Positions 44,419-52,516 of a stretch of DNA of 64,000 nt are shown here, piece after piece. The stretch is from the NCBI GenBank assembly GCA_947494965.1, contig CANLWV010000008.1, positions 1 through 64,000 of the forward strand, given 5' to 3'. A program made the translations under genes and the position numbers. The first letter of the stretch is position 1. Each line of letters starts with the position of its first letter. Under the pieces are notes generated by a model that was not told the DNA's origin, made no database searches, and worked only from the letters and a program-made list of their open reading frames with translations. The stretch is from an uncultured Salinicoccus sp. (GTDB lineage: Bacteria > Bacillota > Bacilli > Staphylococcales > Salinicoccaceae).

Positions 44419-45440
44419 TGCTGCTCCACCTCCACTGTTACATCGTGCTCAGCAAGCTCCTTACCAAGAAGCCCCAACTTCTCTTCGTCCACTTCTATGG
44501 CAACGTAGAGGTGACCGTAGGATTCGTTGTTGGTCCGCTTGATGTTGCCAGACAATATATTCAAGTCCAAGTTGTATTTTTTGATGACTTGGGAAACGAT
44601 GGGCGCCTTGGACTGGGACCCGACAAATCCAAGCTTCAGAATCTTTGAAGCTGGGAACATCTCTTTTACCTCTTCAAAAGACAGTGCTGATTCTTCATCA
44701 TTGATATCGTCTTTGACAAATCGTTTCGTCACGCTATGTTCAGGATTCTGGAACAATTTTATGATCGGTCCCGTTTCAACTACCTTGCCGTTCTCCATGA
44801 CAGCACCTCTGTCACAGATTTTACGGATCACATGCATTTCGTGGGTAATCAGAACAATAGTCAAGTCCATTTCATCCCGAATCCTGACCAGCAGATTCAG
44901 CACTTCATCGGTCGTTTCCGGATCGAGCGCGCTTGTCGCCTCATCGCACAGCAGCACTTCGGGCCGGTTGGATAATGCGCGGGCAATCCCCACCCGTTGC
45001 TTCTGGCCCCCAGACAATTGGCTTGGATGATTGTCTTCTCGTCCTGTCAATCCGACCAGAGCAATCAGTTCAGCGACTCTCTTCTCACGCTCCTTTTTTG
45101 GCACACCGGCAATTTCAAGCGGAAAACTGATATTTTCAGCGACCGTCCTCGACCAGAGAAGATTGAAATGCTGAAAAATCATAGAAACTTTCTGACGTTT
45201 TTTCCGAAGTGCAGGACGCGTCATCGAAGTGAGGGCATCTCCGCTGATTACCACGTCACCTGAAGTTGGCCGCTCCAGGCCGTTAAGCAGCCGGATCAGT
45301 GTGGACTTTCCAGCCCCAGAGTAGCCTATCACCCCAAATATCTCTCCCTGACGGACATGCAGATCCACCCCGTCCACTGCTTTTATATCTGCAGCTTTAG
45401 TCTTAAATGTTTTGGTCGCTTTTTTTATGTCTATCATCAT
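44415..45440 (-). CDS. metN: Methionine ABC transporter ATP-binding protein
   Basis: It has 341 residues from the ATG at 45440 (AGGAGTGGAG upstream): Walker A GYSGAGKST near 39, signature LSGGQKQRVGIARAL near 140 and Walker B VLLCDEATSALDPET near 160. The C-terminal NIL regulatory domain begins near 265 (KILKLGFVGSQSKAPIVSQ) and in relatives binds methionine to inhibit transport. First gene of the operon after the SAM riboswitch. Confidence 0.95.
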   Translation of the reverse strand: MMIDIKKATKTFKTKAADIKAVDGVDLHVRQGEIFGVIGYSGAGKSTLIRLLNGLERPTSGDVVISGDALTSMTRPALRKKRQKVSMIFQHFNLLWSRTVAENISFPLEIAGVPKKEREKRVAELIALVGLTGREDNHPSQLSGGQKQRVGIARALSNRPEVLLCDEATSALDPETTDEVLNLLVRIRDEMDLTIVLITHEMHVIRKICDRGAVMENGKVVETGPIIKLFQNPEHSVTKRFVKDDINDEESALSFEEVKEMFPASKILKLGFVGSQSKAPIVSQVIKKYNLDLNILSGNIKRTNNESYGHLYVAIEVDEEKLGLLGKELAEHDVTVEVEQQ

Positions 45441-45456
45441 GCTCCACTCCTGCCTA

Positions 45457-45493
45457 TAAAAATAAGAAAGCCTACTCAAAAAATGAGTAGGCT
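45457..45493 (-). terminator. SAM riboswitch terminator
   Basis: An 11-bp stem (45468-45478 with 45483-45493) is followed by T-rich sequence on the minus strand, directly before metN. It is the expression platform of the S-box. Confidence 0.88.
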
Positions 45494-45510
45494 TCTGGTA
45501 TGATCCGCAG

Positions 45511-45612
45511 CCTCTCATCTTCGATCCTAAGATCTAGTGAATTAGCACCTTGTCATAATGACGGTTGCCGTGGCTTCATAGGGCACTTCCCTCCACCACT
45601 CTTGATAAGAGT
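45511..45612 (-). ncRNA. SAM-I riboswitch (S-box)
   Basis: On the minus strand CTTATCAAGAG, GGTGGAGGGAAGTGCCCTATG, AAGCCACGGCAACC, AAGGTGCTAATTC and GATGAGAG appear in the family order. P1 pairs CTCTTATC with GATGAGAG. SAM binding should favour the terminator and turn off metNIQ. Confidence 0.95.
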
Positions 45613-45633
45613 CTTGTTATTCGATTGTTAACC

Positions 45634-45662
45634 ATGATAGCACCAGTCGGTCTAGGCGTCAA
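45634..45662 (-). promoter_or_regulatory. Promoter of the S-box metNIQ transcript
   Basis: On the minus strand TTGACG (45657-45662) and TATCAT (45634-45639) are exactly 17 bases apart. The -35 overlaps the last codons of the upstream thioredoxin gene. Confidence 0.75.
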
Positions 45663-45969
45663 CAAAAAATTCTTCTAATTTTTCTGTCAAATGGGGGACG
45701 GAGTGAAATGCATAGATTTCTTCCTTCAACTCCCCATTTTTAAAAAGGAGCAGTGCTGGCGCAGAGCGGATCTGATATGTCTCAATCAATTCTTTTTCAT
45801 AATTCAAGTCCACTGCTGTATAGGAGAAGTTTTTCATCTCTGCCACTATGTCCAGCATCTTTTCAGCAATTCGGCAATTAGCACAGATTGGCGCATAGCA
45901 GTACAGGATGAAAGTGTCTTCAGCTGGAATACGACTGATTATATCGATTTTTTCGGAGGATTTCTTCAT
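45652..45969 (-). CDS. Thioredoxin-like protein (CANC site), YusE-like
   Basis: It has 105 residues: a thioredoxin fold with active site YAPICANCRIAEKML near 26-40 and the cis-Pro region SAPALLLFKNG near 68. AAAGGTAAG precedes the ATG. The gene begins within the 3' end of the Toprim gene (50-base overlap in another frame). In B. subtilis yusE and yusF lie side by side near gcvH and metN, the same set as here. Confidence 0.8.
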   Translation of the reverse strand: MKKSSEKIDIISRIPAEDTFILYCYAPICANCRIAEKMLDIVAEMKNFSYTAVDLNYEKELIETYQIRSAPALLLFKNGELKEEIYAFHSVPHLTEKLEEFFVDA

Positions 45970-46333
45970 TTTCGAACTTACCTTTCATGAGCAGTCTTTC
46001 ATCAACGTAAAATCCATGGTGTGCGAGCAACATCGCCAGATAATCAAGTGGACACCGACTCACTTCACCATAGTTCGAATCTATATAAACGTGCGTGCCC
46101 TCACTAATGTGCCTTTTGAACCACTGCCTGATCTTTCTGCCTTCCTTGTCTGAATCGGTCAGGATATAGACATCAGAGCCATTCGACTCTTCCAGGATCT
46201 CATCCAACTTGGAGATTCCCATGGTACCATGCGTACATATTATATGTACAGGCTCCACCAGTACTTCCTCGATGCGGTGCTTATCTGTTTTTCCCTCTAC
46301 AATGAGTATTTTATCAGAAACCTGCACAGCCAT
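45920..46333 (-). CDS. Toprim-domain protein, YusF-like
   Basis: It has 137 residues with one Toprim domain: KILIVEGKTDKHRIEEVL near 8 supplies the catalytic Glu, and DVYILTDSDKEGRKIR near 53 supplies DxD. Related to RNase M5/primase-type Toprim proteins, but without extra domains. The function is unknown. The start is uncertain (GTG one codon earlier), as GAGGTG abuts the ATG. Confidence 0.78.
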   Translation of the reverse strand: MAVQVSDKILIVEGKTDKHRIEEVLVEPVHIICTHGTMGISKLDEILEESNGSDVYILTDSDKEGRKIRQWFKRHISEGTHVYIDSNYGEVSRCPLDYLAMLLAHHGFYVDERLLMKGKFENEEILRKNRYNQSYSS

Positions 46334-46356
46334 CACCTCTGGTTCATGATAGGTTT

Positions 46357-46385
46357 TAAAAAAACTCTGGACAATGTCCAGAGTT
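46357..46385 (-). terminator. Terminator after gcvH
   Basis: A 10-bp stem (46363-46372 with 46376-46385) is followed on the minus strand by a run of T residues. Confidence 0.9.
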
Positions 46386-46393
46386 CAAGTGTT

Positions 46394-46774
46394 CTATGCG
46401 TCTACCATTTCATCATAAGCATCCGCATCCATCAGCTTATCGACTTGTGAATCGTCGGAAAGTTCGACAACAAGCATCCAGGCCTTTTCATAAGGAGATT
46501 CATTGACGAGTTCAGGGCTATCTTCCAGCTCTTCATTGATTTTGACTACTGTACCACTTACCGGTGCATATAATTCAGATACTGTCTTAACTGATTCTAC
46601 GCTACCGAATGATTCCCCAACTGTAATATCGTCACCTTCAGCAGGGAGCTCGACGAATACGATGTCCCCGAGTTCTGATTGTGCAAACTCAGTGATGCCG
46701 AGTGTTACTTTACCATCTTCCACCTTGACCCATTCGTGGTCTTCTGAATACTTGAATTCTTTTGGTGATGCCAC
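46394..46774 (-). CDS. gcvH: Glycine cleavage system H protein
   Basis: Lipoyl carrier protein of glycine cleavage; in staphylococci also a lipoyl relay to other complexes. It has 126 residues from GTG at 46774, with AAGGAGG eight bases upstream, matching the family length. [20 protein letters not shown] at the start and the lipoylation lysine in [20 protein letters not shown] near 56-75 are typical. The product is strongly acidic. Confidence 0.95.
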   Translation of the reverse strand: MASPKEFKYSEDHEWVKVEDGKVTLGITEFAQSELGDIVFVELPAEGDDITVGESFGSVESVKTVSELYAPVSGTVVKINEELEDSPELVNESPYEKAWMLVVELSDDSQVDKLMDADAYDEMVDA

Positions 46775-46837
46775 AATAAAAACCTCCTTTTTCTTATACA
46801 CATATATATTCTCACATACTTTGCCATTTAAGCAAGG

Positions 46838-47200
46838 TTAATCACCCATATCAAAAGTTCTCCTATACTCTGCCTCTTTAAAACCGAGCAGGACGGTTTC
46901 TTCGTGATAGAGCAACGGCCGTTTTATGAGTAGCCCGTCCGCCTCCAGCAGGCTAAGCTTCTCGTCGTCGGATAAAGTATCAAGGCGCGTCTTGAGATCC
47001 AGTTCCTTGAACTTTTTTCCACGTGAATTAAAGAATTCATCCAAACTTTTTCCCGATTTCTTGGCCATTTCCGATATTTTCTCTCCGGATGGAGGATTTT
47101 TCACGAGATCGATATCCTCAAAAGGGATATCATTCTCTTTCAAGAAGTTTTTGGCCTTACGGCAAGTCGTACATTTTGGATACTCATACAATATAGTCAT
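46838..47200 (-). CDS. ArsC/Spx-family protein, YusI-like
   Basis: It has 120 residues with a thioredoxin-like fold of the ArsC/Spx family: YPKCTTCRKAKNFL near 8-21 holds a CxxC, and the family segment LLIKRPLLY is near 90. The Arg of the arsenate reductase family follows. It lacks clear Spx RNA-polymerase features that I can point to, so a reductase-like role is equally possible. GGAGG precedes the ATG. It lies next to gcvH as in B. subtilis. Confidence 0.8.
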   Translation of the reverse strand: MTILYEYPKCTTCRKAKNFLKENDIPFEDIDLVKNPPSGEKISEMAKKSGKSLDEFFNSRGKKFKELDLKTRLDTLSDDEKLSLLEADGLLIKRPLLYHEETVLLGFKEAEYRRTFDMGD

Positions 47201-47331
47201 CAATTTCCTCCAGTAGTTTAATTATAAGATATTGTTTTCAAGTTTTCTATGGGTGTTGGGGCCTGGCATAATTTCATATTATAAAAAAAGATGGTAGACT
47301 GAAACATATCGATATATAAAGGAGTATGATT

Positions 47332-47649
47332 ATGAAGCCGATTACTGCATACGATGATTACAGCCAAAAAATTCAAGGTGATGATAAGATCATCATCAAG
47401 TTTTTCGCGGACTGGTGTCCGGACTGCACGCGCATGAACATGTTCATCGATCCCATCTTGGAAGAATACAATCACATTGATTGGTATGAACTGAATCGGG
47501 ATGATGTGCCTGAAGCTGCGGATGAAAATGATGTCATGGGGATTCCGAGCCTGCTTGTTTTCCAGAACGGCAAGAAGCTCGCCCACCTGCATTCTGCAGA
47601 TGCCAAGTCACCTGAATCCGTCCAGGAATTCCTGAAATCAAATATATAA
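47332..47649 (+). CDS. Thioredoxin-family protein (CPDC site)
   Basis: It has 105 residues: FFADWCPDCTRMNMF near 22-36 is the active site and GIPSLLVFQNG near 75 contains the cis-proline. AAAGGAG lies seven bases before the ATG at 47332; an ATG two codons earlier is too close. It is transcribed alone toward a terminator. Probably a small disulfide reductase. Confidence 0.85.
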   Translation: MKPITAYDDYSQKIQGDDKIIIKFFADWCPDCTRMNMFIDPILEEYNHIDWYELNRDDVPEAADENDVMGIPSLLVFQNGKKLAHLHSADAKSPESVQEFLKSNI

Positions 47650-47655
47650 TCAAGT

Positions 47656-47683
47656 AAAGTGCCCTTCCGAGGCACTTTTTTTA
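47656..47683 (+). terminator. Terminator of the CPDC thioredoxin gene
   Basis: An 8-bp stem (47656-47663 with 47671-47678) with a T-rich tail. It also lies just past the aroD stop on the other strand. Confidence 0.8.
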
Positions 47684-48433
47684 TTTATCTTCCTCAAACA
47701 ACCTAAGGTTTTCCTTCAGATCCTCTGCATGAATCTGGCCAGGTGCAGCTTTGTGAAGTATGTAACCGTAGGTTAGGCATGAACCGAAAACTCCGCCGGC
47801 CACCCTGGTAATCTTCCCGAGTTCCCCCATTGCGATGCCGACCACCCTGCAATCAAATTGTTGACGGGCATCATGGACTGCACTCAATATGCTGAGGACA
47901 TCACGTCCCCCGACTGGTTGGTAGGCCAACTTTAAAATGTCTCCTCCGCTTTCGAGCATATCCCGATATGTTGCCATCATTTCGTCAAAGTGGGGAGTGT
48001 CCTGAAAATCGTGCTGACTGAGGATGATGCCTATCCCCTTGGATTTCGCGCGTGCGACGAGGTTATCGATGATGTCTTCGTACATGAAAAATTCAATATC
48101 CACCATATCGATGCTGCACCGTTCCATCACATCAGCAAGCAATGATTCATATTCAGCTGCCGTCTTTTGGCCTTTCCCACCTTCTTTTAATGTCCGGTAC
48201 GTATAGATGATCGGATACCCGGCCATATGGCTTGTGATATATTCGACCATTTCTATATGATCTTCACGGCTCAACGCATCAAATGCATCACTCCTGATTT
48301 CAAGGATATCGAATGCACTGGTGTTCCTCCTTGCCGCTTCCATTTCCTCATCAATCATTTCCTTTGAATTACCCGAGAAGGATACAACCACCTTCGGCAT
48401 GCCCGCTCCGATATCTACACCTTTAATATTCAT
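47681..48433 (-). CDS. aroD: Type I 3-dehydroquinate dehydratase
   Basis: Third step of the shikimate pathway, through a Schiff base. It has 250 residues from the ATG at 48433 (GGGGG upstream). ILEIRSDAFDAL near 43, the catalytic His in GIILSQHDFQDTP near 137 and the Schiff-base Lys in GGDILKLAYQPVGGRD near 165 are present. The GSCLTYGYILHKAAPGQI segment near 217 closes the barrel. Not clustered with other aro genes. Confidence 0.9.
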   Translation of the reverse strand: MNIKGVDIGAGMPKVVVSFSGNSKEMIDEEMEAARRNTSAFDILEIRSDAFDALSREDHIEMVEYITSHMAGYPIIYTYRTLKEGGKGQKTAAEYESLLADVMERCSIDMVDIEFFMYEDIIDNLVARAKSKGIGIILSQHDFQDTPHFDEMMATYRDMLESGGDILKLAYQPVGGRDVLSILSAVHDARQQFDCRVVGIAMGELGKITRVAGGVFGSCLTYGYILHKAAPGQIHAEDLKENLRLFEEDK

Positions 48434-48470
48434 AGTAATCCCCCACGTTATCTTCATTTACTTATACATT

Positions 48471-48513
48471 AAATAAAATGGATAAAAATTTCAATTATAT
48501 ATCCATTTTATTT
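48471..48513. promoter_or_regulatory. 14-bp inverted repeat between aroD and the DUF488 gene
   Basis: The arms 48471-48484 and 48500-48513 pair perfectly across a 15-base spacer, in the gap between divergent genes. It could be a shared operator; a T-rich tail on the plus side is terminator-like, but no plus-strand gene precedes it. Confidence 0.4.
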
Positions 48514-48566
48514 TTTATTTGTTTGCCCTCATACAATAAAGGGCACGATCATAATGAGGTGATATC

Positions 48567-48914
48567 ATGTTGAAAACAAAAAGGGTGTATGACGATTCTT
48601 CCTCCCAGGACGGAAAACGCATTCTGGTCGATGGAGTGTGGCCAAGGGGCATCAAAAAAGAAGATCTCGACCATGATGAATGGCACAAATCACTCGCTCC
48701 TTCAAATGACCTTCGGAAGTGGTTCAACCACGACCCGGAAAAATGGGAGACGTTCAAGAAAGATTACTTCAAGGAACTCAAAGAACACAAAGAGCTTCTC
48801 GAAACACTCCGGAAAGAAAGTGACGGTCATAATGTCACCCTGCTGTACAGCGCAAAGGACACGCAGTACAACCAGGCTGAAGCCATCAAGGAATACGTAG
48901 AAAATATGCGATAG
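48567..48914 (+). CDS. DUF488 family protein
   Basis: It has 115 residues. RVYDDSSSQDGKRILVDGVW, PRGIKKEDLDHDEWHKSLAPS and LRKWFNHDPEKWETFKKDY are the conserved features of the DUF488 (YeaO-type) family of unknown function. GAGGTGA lies before the ATG. Single gene with its own terminator. Confidence 0.85.
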   Translation: MLKTKRVYDDSSSQDGKRILVDGVWPRGIKKEDLDHDEWHKSLAPSNDLRKWFNHDPEKWETFKKDYFKELKEHKELLETLRKESDGHNVTLLYSAKDTQYNQAEAIKEYVENMR

Positions 48915-48942
48915 GCCCTTCAATAAGGGTCCTATCTTTTTT
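48911..48942 (+). terminator. Terminator of the DUF488 gene
   Basis: The stem 48911-48920 with 48925-48935 (slightly imperfect) is followed by CTTTTTTT. It overlaps the 3' end of the Mur ligase gene. Confidence 0.85.
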
Positions 48943-50398
48943 TATTCTGCTTCCCGCTAATATATTTTGAAATGAACTCCCGATCATCATGCTCCACCAT
49001 GGCGCCCCGGTAATTCTGGGGTTCGTTGATCCCTGTCAACAGAATCAGGGTATCCTCTCCTGCGTGTTCAATCGCCTGCACAATACCTTCCTGCCTTGAG
49101 AACGCAGTGATTATTTCCATATCATTGTAGCTTTCCGGCAAGTGCCTCTCCATCATCTGGACGATCGCTTCCTCATCTTCGTAGCCGACTTGCTCTGCTG
49201 CCAGGATAAGGCAAGGGACATTTTGCGGCACCATTTCCATAGTCTTCCTGATTTTATCCTGTCCCCTTAATCCGATGCCCGTCACCATGACCATCAGATT
49301 TTTGGCCTTTGCCTCCGCATACTTCATCGCATTCGATATGGACTCATTGATGGCGACGGGGGTATGGGCAAAATCCAGGATGAAGTCATAATGCCCTTCT
49401 GAAAACATTTCGAACCGATGCACCGGTGCCTGGATGCCTCTTGAAGCTTCTGTGACAGCATCAGCTGAAAAACCTGCCTCCACAAGTCCGAAGATAGCAG
49501 TAGCCAGATTGATGTAATTATGTTCTCCAATGAATCCTGGTGAAACCGTATAGCTCAATCCGCCGATGTTTAGATTGATGTGGTCAGGCTCTGTCCGATA
49601 ATGATAATAGGCGCCTCCAAGCTTGGAGAAATGCCTCCCTTGGCGCGTCAATGAAGCATACTCCGGTACATCGGCATTCGCCATGATACATGTACTCCGT
49701 TCAGCCAATTTCAACTTCGCTGCCAAATATCCCTCTACAGTTCCATGGTATTCGAGGTGTTCCGGACTGAAATTATTGAATATGGCCATATCATTCCAGA
49801 TAAAATCAGTACGCCGCTGATCCAGGGCGATCGACGTCGCTTCATAGACGATGTAGTCATAGTCACGATCGGCGAAATGTTTGATGATTTCAGCGAACTC
49901 CAGATGCATTGGTGTGGTTGGAGTAGTATGTCGGAACGGCACTTTCTGGTAGGCATCGTCAAATATTCCAAGAGTACCCACAGTTGCCGTTCTGCAACCG
50001 AGGTTAGACAGTAGCCTGCCGATGAAATGACTGACTGTCGTCTTCCCGTTCGTGCCAGTGACTGCTATATATTTAAGTTTTTTTATAGACTTACCATAAA
50101 AAAATTCTGCCATCTTATTCGCGGCTTTCATGAAATCCTCGACATATACTACAGGCACGTTTCTGTCATCAAAACGGCCGACCTCAAAATCCGTGATGAT
50201 GAAAGCAGGAGTATTGGCTGAAGCAGCATCAAAATAATGCTCTGAAGTTGCAGAGTTTTTGAGCATGAACACATGACCCGGTTCAATGTCCTGGTACATT
50301 GATGTGATCCCTGAAACCGACTTCTCCACCCTATCCTCCATATTTATACTTTTTAACAATTGCTCCCCTAAAGCATCGACTATTTCATTTATCTTCAT
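48932..50398 (-). CDS. MurE-like Mur ligase lacking the usual specificity motif
   Basis: It has 488 residues with the three-domain Mur ligase plan. The N-terminal domain has ITSMYQDIEPGHVFM near 31. The ATPase core has VTGTNGKTT (about 112-120), TTPTTPMHLEF and the carbamoylated-Lys region GYLAAKLKLAERS. The third domain has ILDFAHTPVAINESI. The position of the MurE amino-acid motif (DNPRxE for diaminopimelate, DNPA for Lys) reads LILAAEQVGYEDEE instead, and the end motif GREPYQ is replaced by GINEPQNYRG. A true MurE is therefore unlikely; it may add another residue or act on another substrate. AAAGGGG precedes the ATG. Single gene. Confidence 0.8.
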   Translation of the reverse strand: MKINEIVDALGEQLLKSINMEDRVEKSVSGITSMYQDIEPGHVFMLKNSATSEHYFDAASANTPAFIITDFEVGRFDDRNVPVVYVEDFMKAANKMAEFFYGKSIKKLKYIAVTGTNGKTTVSHFIGRLLSNLGCRTATVGTLGIFDDAYQKVPFRHTTPTTPMHLEFAEIIKHFADRDYDYIVYEATSIALDQRRTDFIWNDMAIFNNFSPEHLEYHGTVEGYLAAKLKLAERSTCIMANADVPEYASLTRQGRHFSKLGGAYYHYRTEPDHINLNIGGLSYTVSPGFIGEHNYINLATAIFGLVEAGFSADAVTEASRGIQAPVHRFEMFSEGHYDFILDFAHTPVAINESISNAMKYAEAKAKNLMVMVTGIGLRGQDKIRKTMEMVPQNVPCLILAAEQVGYEDEEAIVQMMERHLPESYNDMEIITAFSRQEGIVQAIEHAGEDTLILLTGINEPQNYRGAMVEHDDREFISKYISGKQNKKR

Positions 50399-50475
50399 CT
50401 AAGACCCCTTTGTCTTTCCTATTTACTCATTTTACAACAATACCCCATTTCGTATTGGCAATAAACGGAATTTGC

Positions 50476-50857
50476 TCAATTGGAGGCTGGAAACAGCAAT
50501 GTGGAATCAAGCAGATATTTCTGTTGATGAAGAATCGCCAACGACTTCAGATAGTCCAGCATTTCTTCTTCGGTAAGATTACCTGCCTTAAATTCCTGTT
50601 TCATATTTGCGTAGCGGTCGCGCTCTGCAACTGTACACCTCTTTTTGAAGTATCCCCATATATGGTCGAATGCATTCATCATTGATCCTTTGGTCGGGGG
50701 GGACGGCTACTGCGTCTTCTATCAATCCCCTCACTTCCGTAATTCCGGCATCACTCTTTAATGCTTCCCTTAAACGATCATAATGCTGTTGGCTATGATA
50801 CATGACCCGATATTTTTCACGGGCCCACAATAGCTCGACTTCTCTCCTTTCCTCCAT
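50476..50857 (-). pseudogene. DUF1722 (YbgA-like) gene, frameshifted at a C7 tract
   Basis: Two overlapping frames together make one DUF1722 domain. The first (from ATG at 50857) gives LLWAREKYRVMYHSQQHYD and runs to a C7 tract (50695-50701, read as G on the plus strand). The second, one base off, continues with NAFDHIWGYFKKRCT and ends YLLDSTLLFPASN. With C6 the reading frame is 126 codons, the expected small-protein length. Either the gene is broken, it is phase-variable, or the read is off by one base. A slippage-translated product is also possible. Confidence 0.75.
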
Positions 50858-50883
50858 AACGCATCCCCCTCTATGTATATTGA

Positions 50884-50921
50884 AAAAATAAAAGCCTGCA
50901 ACATATAGTCGACAGGCTTTT
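50884..50921 (-). terminator. Terminator after the universal stress protein gene
   Basis: A 9-bp stem (50890-50898 with 50913-50921) is followed on the minus strand by A and T6. Confidence 0.8.
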
Positions 50922-50965
50922 AGATGGTTTTTCCGGCTTTTTAAGCCTTCGTTTTACAGCATGGA

Positions 50966-51388
50966 TTATTTGATGATCAGCACTGGAGTGTTCACGCGTT
51001 TGGCTATCTTATGGGTAACGTGGCCAAGGACGTGTTTTATATCGCGTTTAGAGCGCTTGTTGCTCATGACCACAACTTCATAATCGTTTTCATTTATTTC
51101 TTCGAGCAGTTCATGAATGATCCTTCCTGCCTTGAATGTCGTAGTATAGTTCAAACCACGTTTATCCAACTCTTCCAGGAAAGGCTTCAATGCCTTGATC
51201 TTATCTTCGGTTATGTCGTCAAAATGTTTGCCATGATACTTCACGCTATCTGCCATTTCACTTTCAGGAATCACATTGAATATTGTAATTTTGGCGTCCT
51301 CACTGTTGCCCGTAAGTTTCGACAGTTGGTCAGGGACGTTAGTGAACGAGTTTCCAAAATCATACGGAAGCAGGATATTTTTATACAT
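50966..51388 (-). CDS. Universal stress protein, UspA family
   Basis: It has 140 residues with one Usp domain: YKNILLPYDFGNSF at the start, KITIFNVIPE and YEVVVMSNKRSKRDIKHVLGHVTHKI near 100-125. The ATP-binding loop G-2x-G-9x-G(S/T) is only partly present (VLGHVTHKIAKRVNTPVLII), so ATP binding is uncertain. The ATG at 51388 has AAAGGTGG six bases before it. Single gene. Confidence 0.88.
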   Translation of the reverse strand: MYKNILLPYDFGNSFTNVPDQLSKLTGNSEDAKITIFNVIPESEMADSVKYHGKHFDDITEDKIKALKPFLEELDKRGLNYTTTFKAGRIIHELLEEINENDYEVVVMSNKRSKRDIKHVLGHVTHKIAKRVNTPVLIIK

Positions 51389-51558
51389 GTCCATCCACCT
51401 TTCTAATCTGAGTCAAACATGACTTCTTTATTATAATTTAACAGTTTTCATCAGATTAATCCAAACATCACTTGTCTTTATGTGAATCTTTTTAAATATG
51501 TAACAGCCATTTCTGACTATGATATCCATCGTTTAAGGAGAAATGCATCTGATTGATT

Positions 51559-51594
51559 AAAAAATGCTTCTACCTCGTTATAGGCAGAAGCATT
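51559..51594 (-). terminator. Terminator of ssrA
   Basis: A 12-bp stem (51563-51574 with 51583-51594, one U-G pair) is followed by T-rich sequence on the minus strand. Confidence 0.8.
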
Positions 51595-51615
51595 GCTTTA
51601 GTATATTCCCAAATA

Positions 51616-51978
51616 TGGAGACGGCGGGAGTCGAACCCGCGTCCAGGGACCTTGGCACAACTCTTTCTACGTGTGTAGTCCATTTCTTAATTTCGCATGG
51701 CTGTTGGTAATGGACGGACCACAGATCCATGCTAGCCTGATTGATCTCTTCACCGGGTTCTCCAGGCGGAAGAACCCGGTGCGTATCCTGTTAAGGTTGA
51801 ATCATCCAATCAAGACGCACAGGAAACGTCATGGGATGATGCAGTGTGCTCTTAGGCAGCTACTGCGAAATTGTCTTGTTTGCCAGTTATTATAAACTGT
51901 GTATCGTTGATGACGGAGCCGAAACCTCCGACACGCTTAAGTTGCTCAAACAGCCCCTGTCGAATCCGGAACGTCCCC
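51616..51978 (-). ncRNA. ssrA: tmRNA (SsrA)
   Basis: Rescues stalled ribosomes together with SmpB (encoded next upstream). The 5' end GGGGACGTTCCGG pairs with the 3' CGTCTCC, and the acceptor and T arm carry GGTTCGACTCCCGCC. The tag reading frame 51852-51884 encodes GKQDNFAVAA and stops, so tagged proteins end AVAA. The 3' CCA is not encoded; the genomic sequence after the discriminator A reads TAT. A promoter lies at 52016-52044. Confidence 0.95.
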
Positions 51979-52015
51979 GGATTTTAACAGTGCGCCTTCA
52001 TCAGACGTATACTAT

Positions 52016-52044
52016 ATATTACCAGATTCGATACGTTTTTTCAA
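52016..52044 (-). promoter_or_regulatory. Promoter of ssrA
   Basis: On the minus strand TTGAAA (52039-52044) and TAATAT (52016-52021) with a 17-base spacer. The transcript starts about 30 bases ahead of the mature 5' end, which would be trimmed by RNase P. The -35 overlaps no coding region (smpB ends at 52050). Confidence 0.65.
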
Positions 52045-52049
52045 GAATA

Positions 52050-52514
52050 TCACTTCATGCGATCCTTCAGGGCACGATCTACATCGCGCTTCATCTGCTT
52101 GCGTTTAAGGTCTTCCCTTTTATCATATTTCTTCTTGCCACGTCCCACTCCGAGCAGCACCTTACAGAAACCATGCTTGATATATAGTTTCAGTGGAATC
52201 AAAGAGTAGCCTGTCTCCTGGAGTTGTCCGGCAAGCTTATCTATTTCCTTTCGTTTGAGCAGAAGCTTGCGCGAGCGGAGCGGGTCATGATTATGCCGGT
52301 TCCCTTCTTCATAGGGGGCAATGTGCATGTTATAGACATACATCTCCCCCTTGTATACACGGGCATAGGCATCCTTCAAGTTCGCTGAACCACGTCGGAT
52401 GGATTTAATCTCTGTACCCCTGAGTTCTATACCCGCCTCTATCGTATCTTCTATATGATAGTCATGTCTGGCCTTCCTATTTTGGGCTAATGGTTTATCA
52501 TGTGTTTTCTTCAT
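52050..52514 (-). CDS. smpB: tmRNA-binding protein SmpB
   Basis: Delivers tmRNA to stalled ribosomes. It has 154 residues: [31 protein letters not shown] (in part) near 11-41, [15 protein letters not shown], and the basic C-terminal tail [21 protein letters not shown] that enters the mRNA channel. It follows rnr after two bases and precedes ssrA. Confidence 0.96.
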   Translation of the reverse strand: MKKTHDKPLAQNRKARHDYHIEDTIEAGIELRGTEIKSIRRGSANLKDAYARVYKGEMYVYNMHIAPYEEGNRHNHDPLRSRKLLLKRKEIDKLAGQLQETGYSLIPLKLYIKHGFCKVLLGVGRGKKKYDKREDLKRKQMKRDVDRALKDRMK

Positions 52515-52516
52515 GG

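Noticed and set aside
51616-51660. tRNA-like T arm and acceptor sequence
   Set aside because: It is the 3' end of tmRNA, not a separate tRNA; the 5' partner is 350 bases away.
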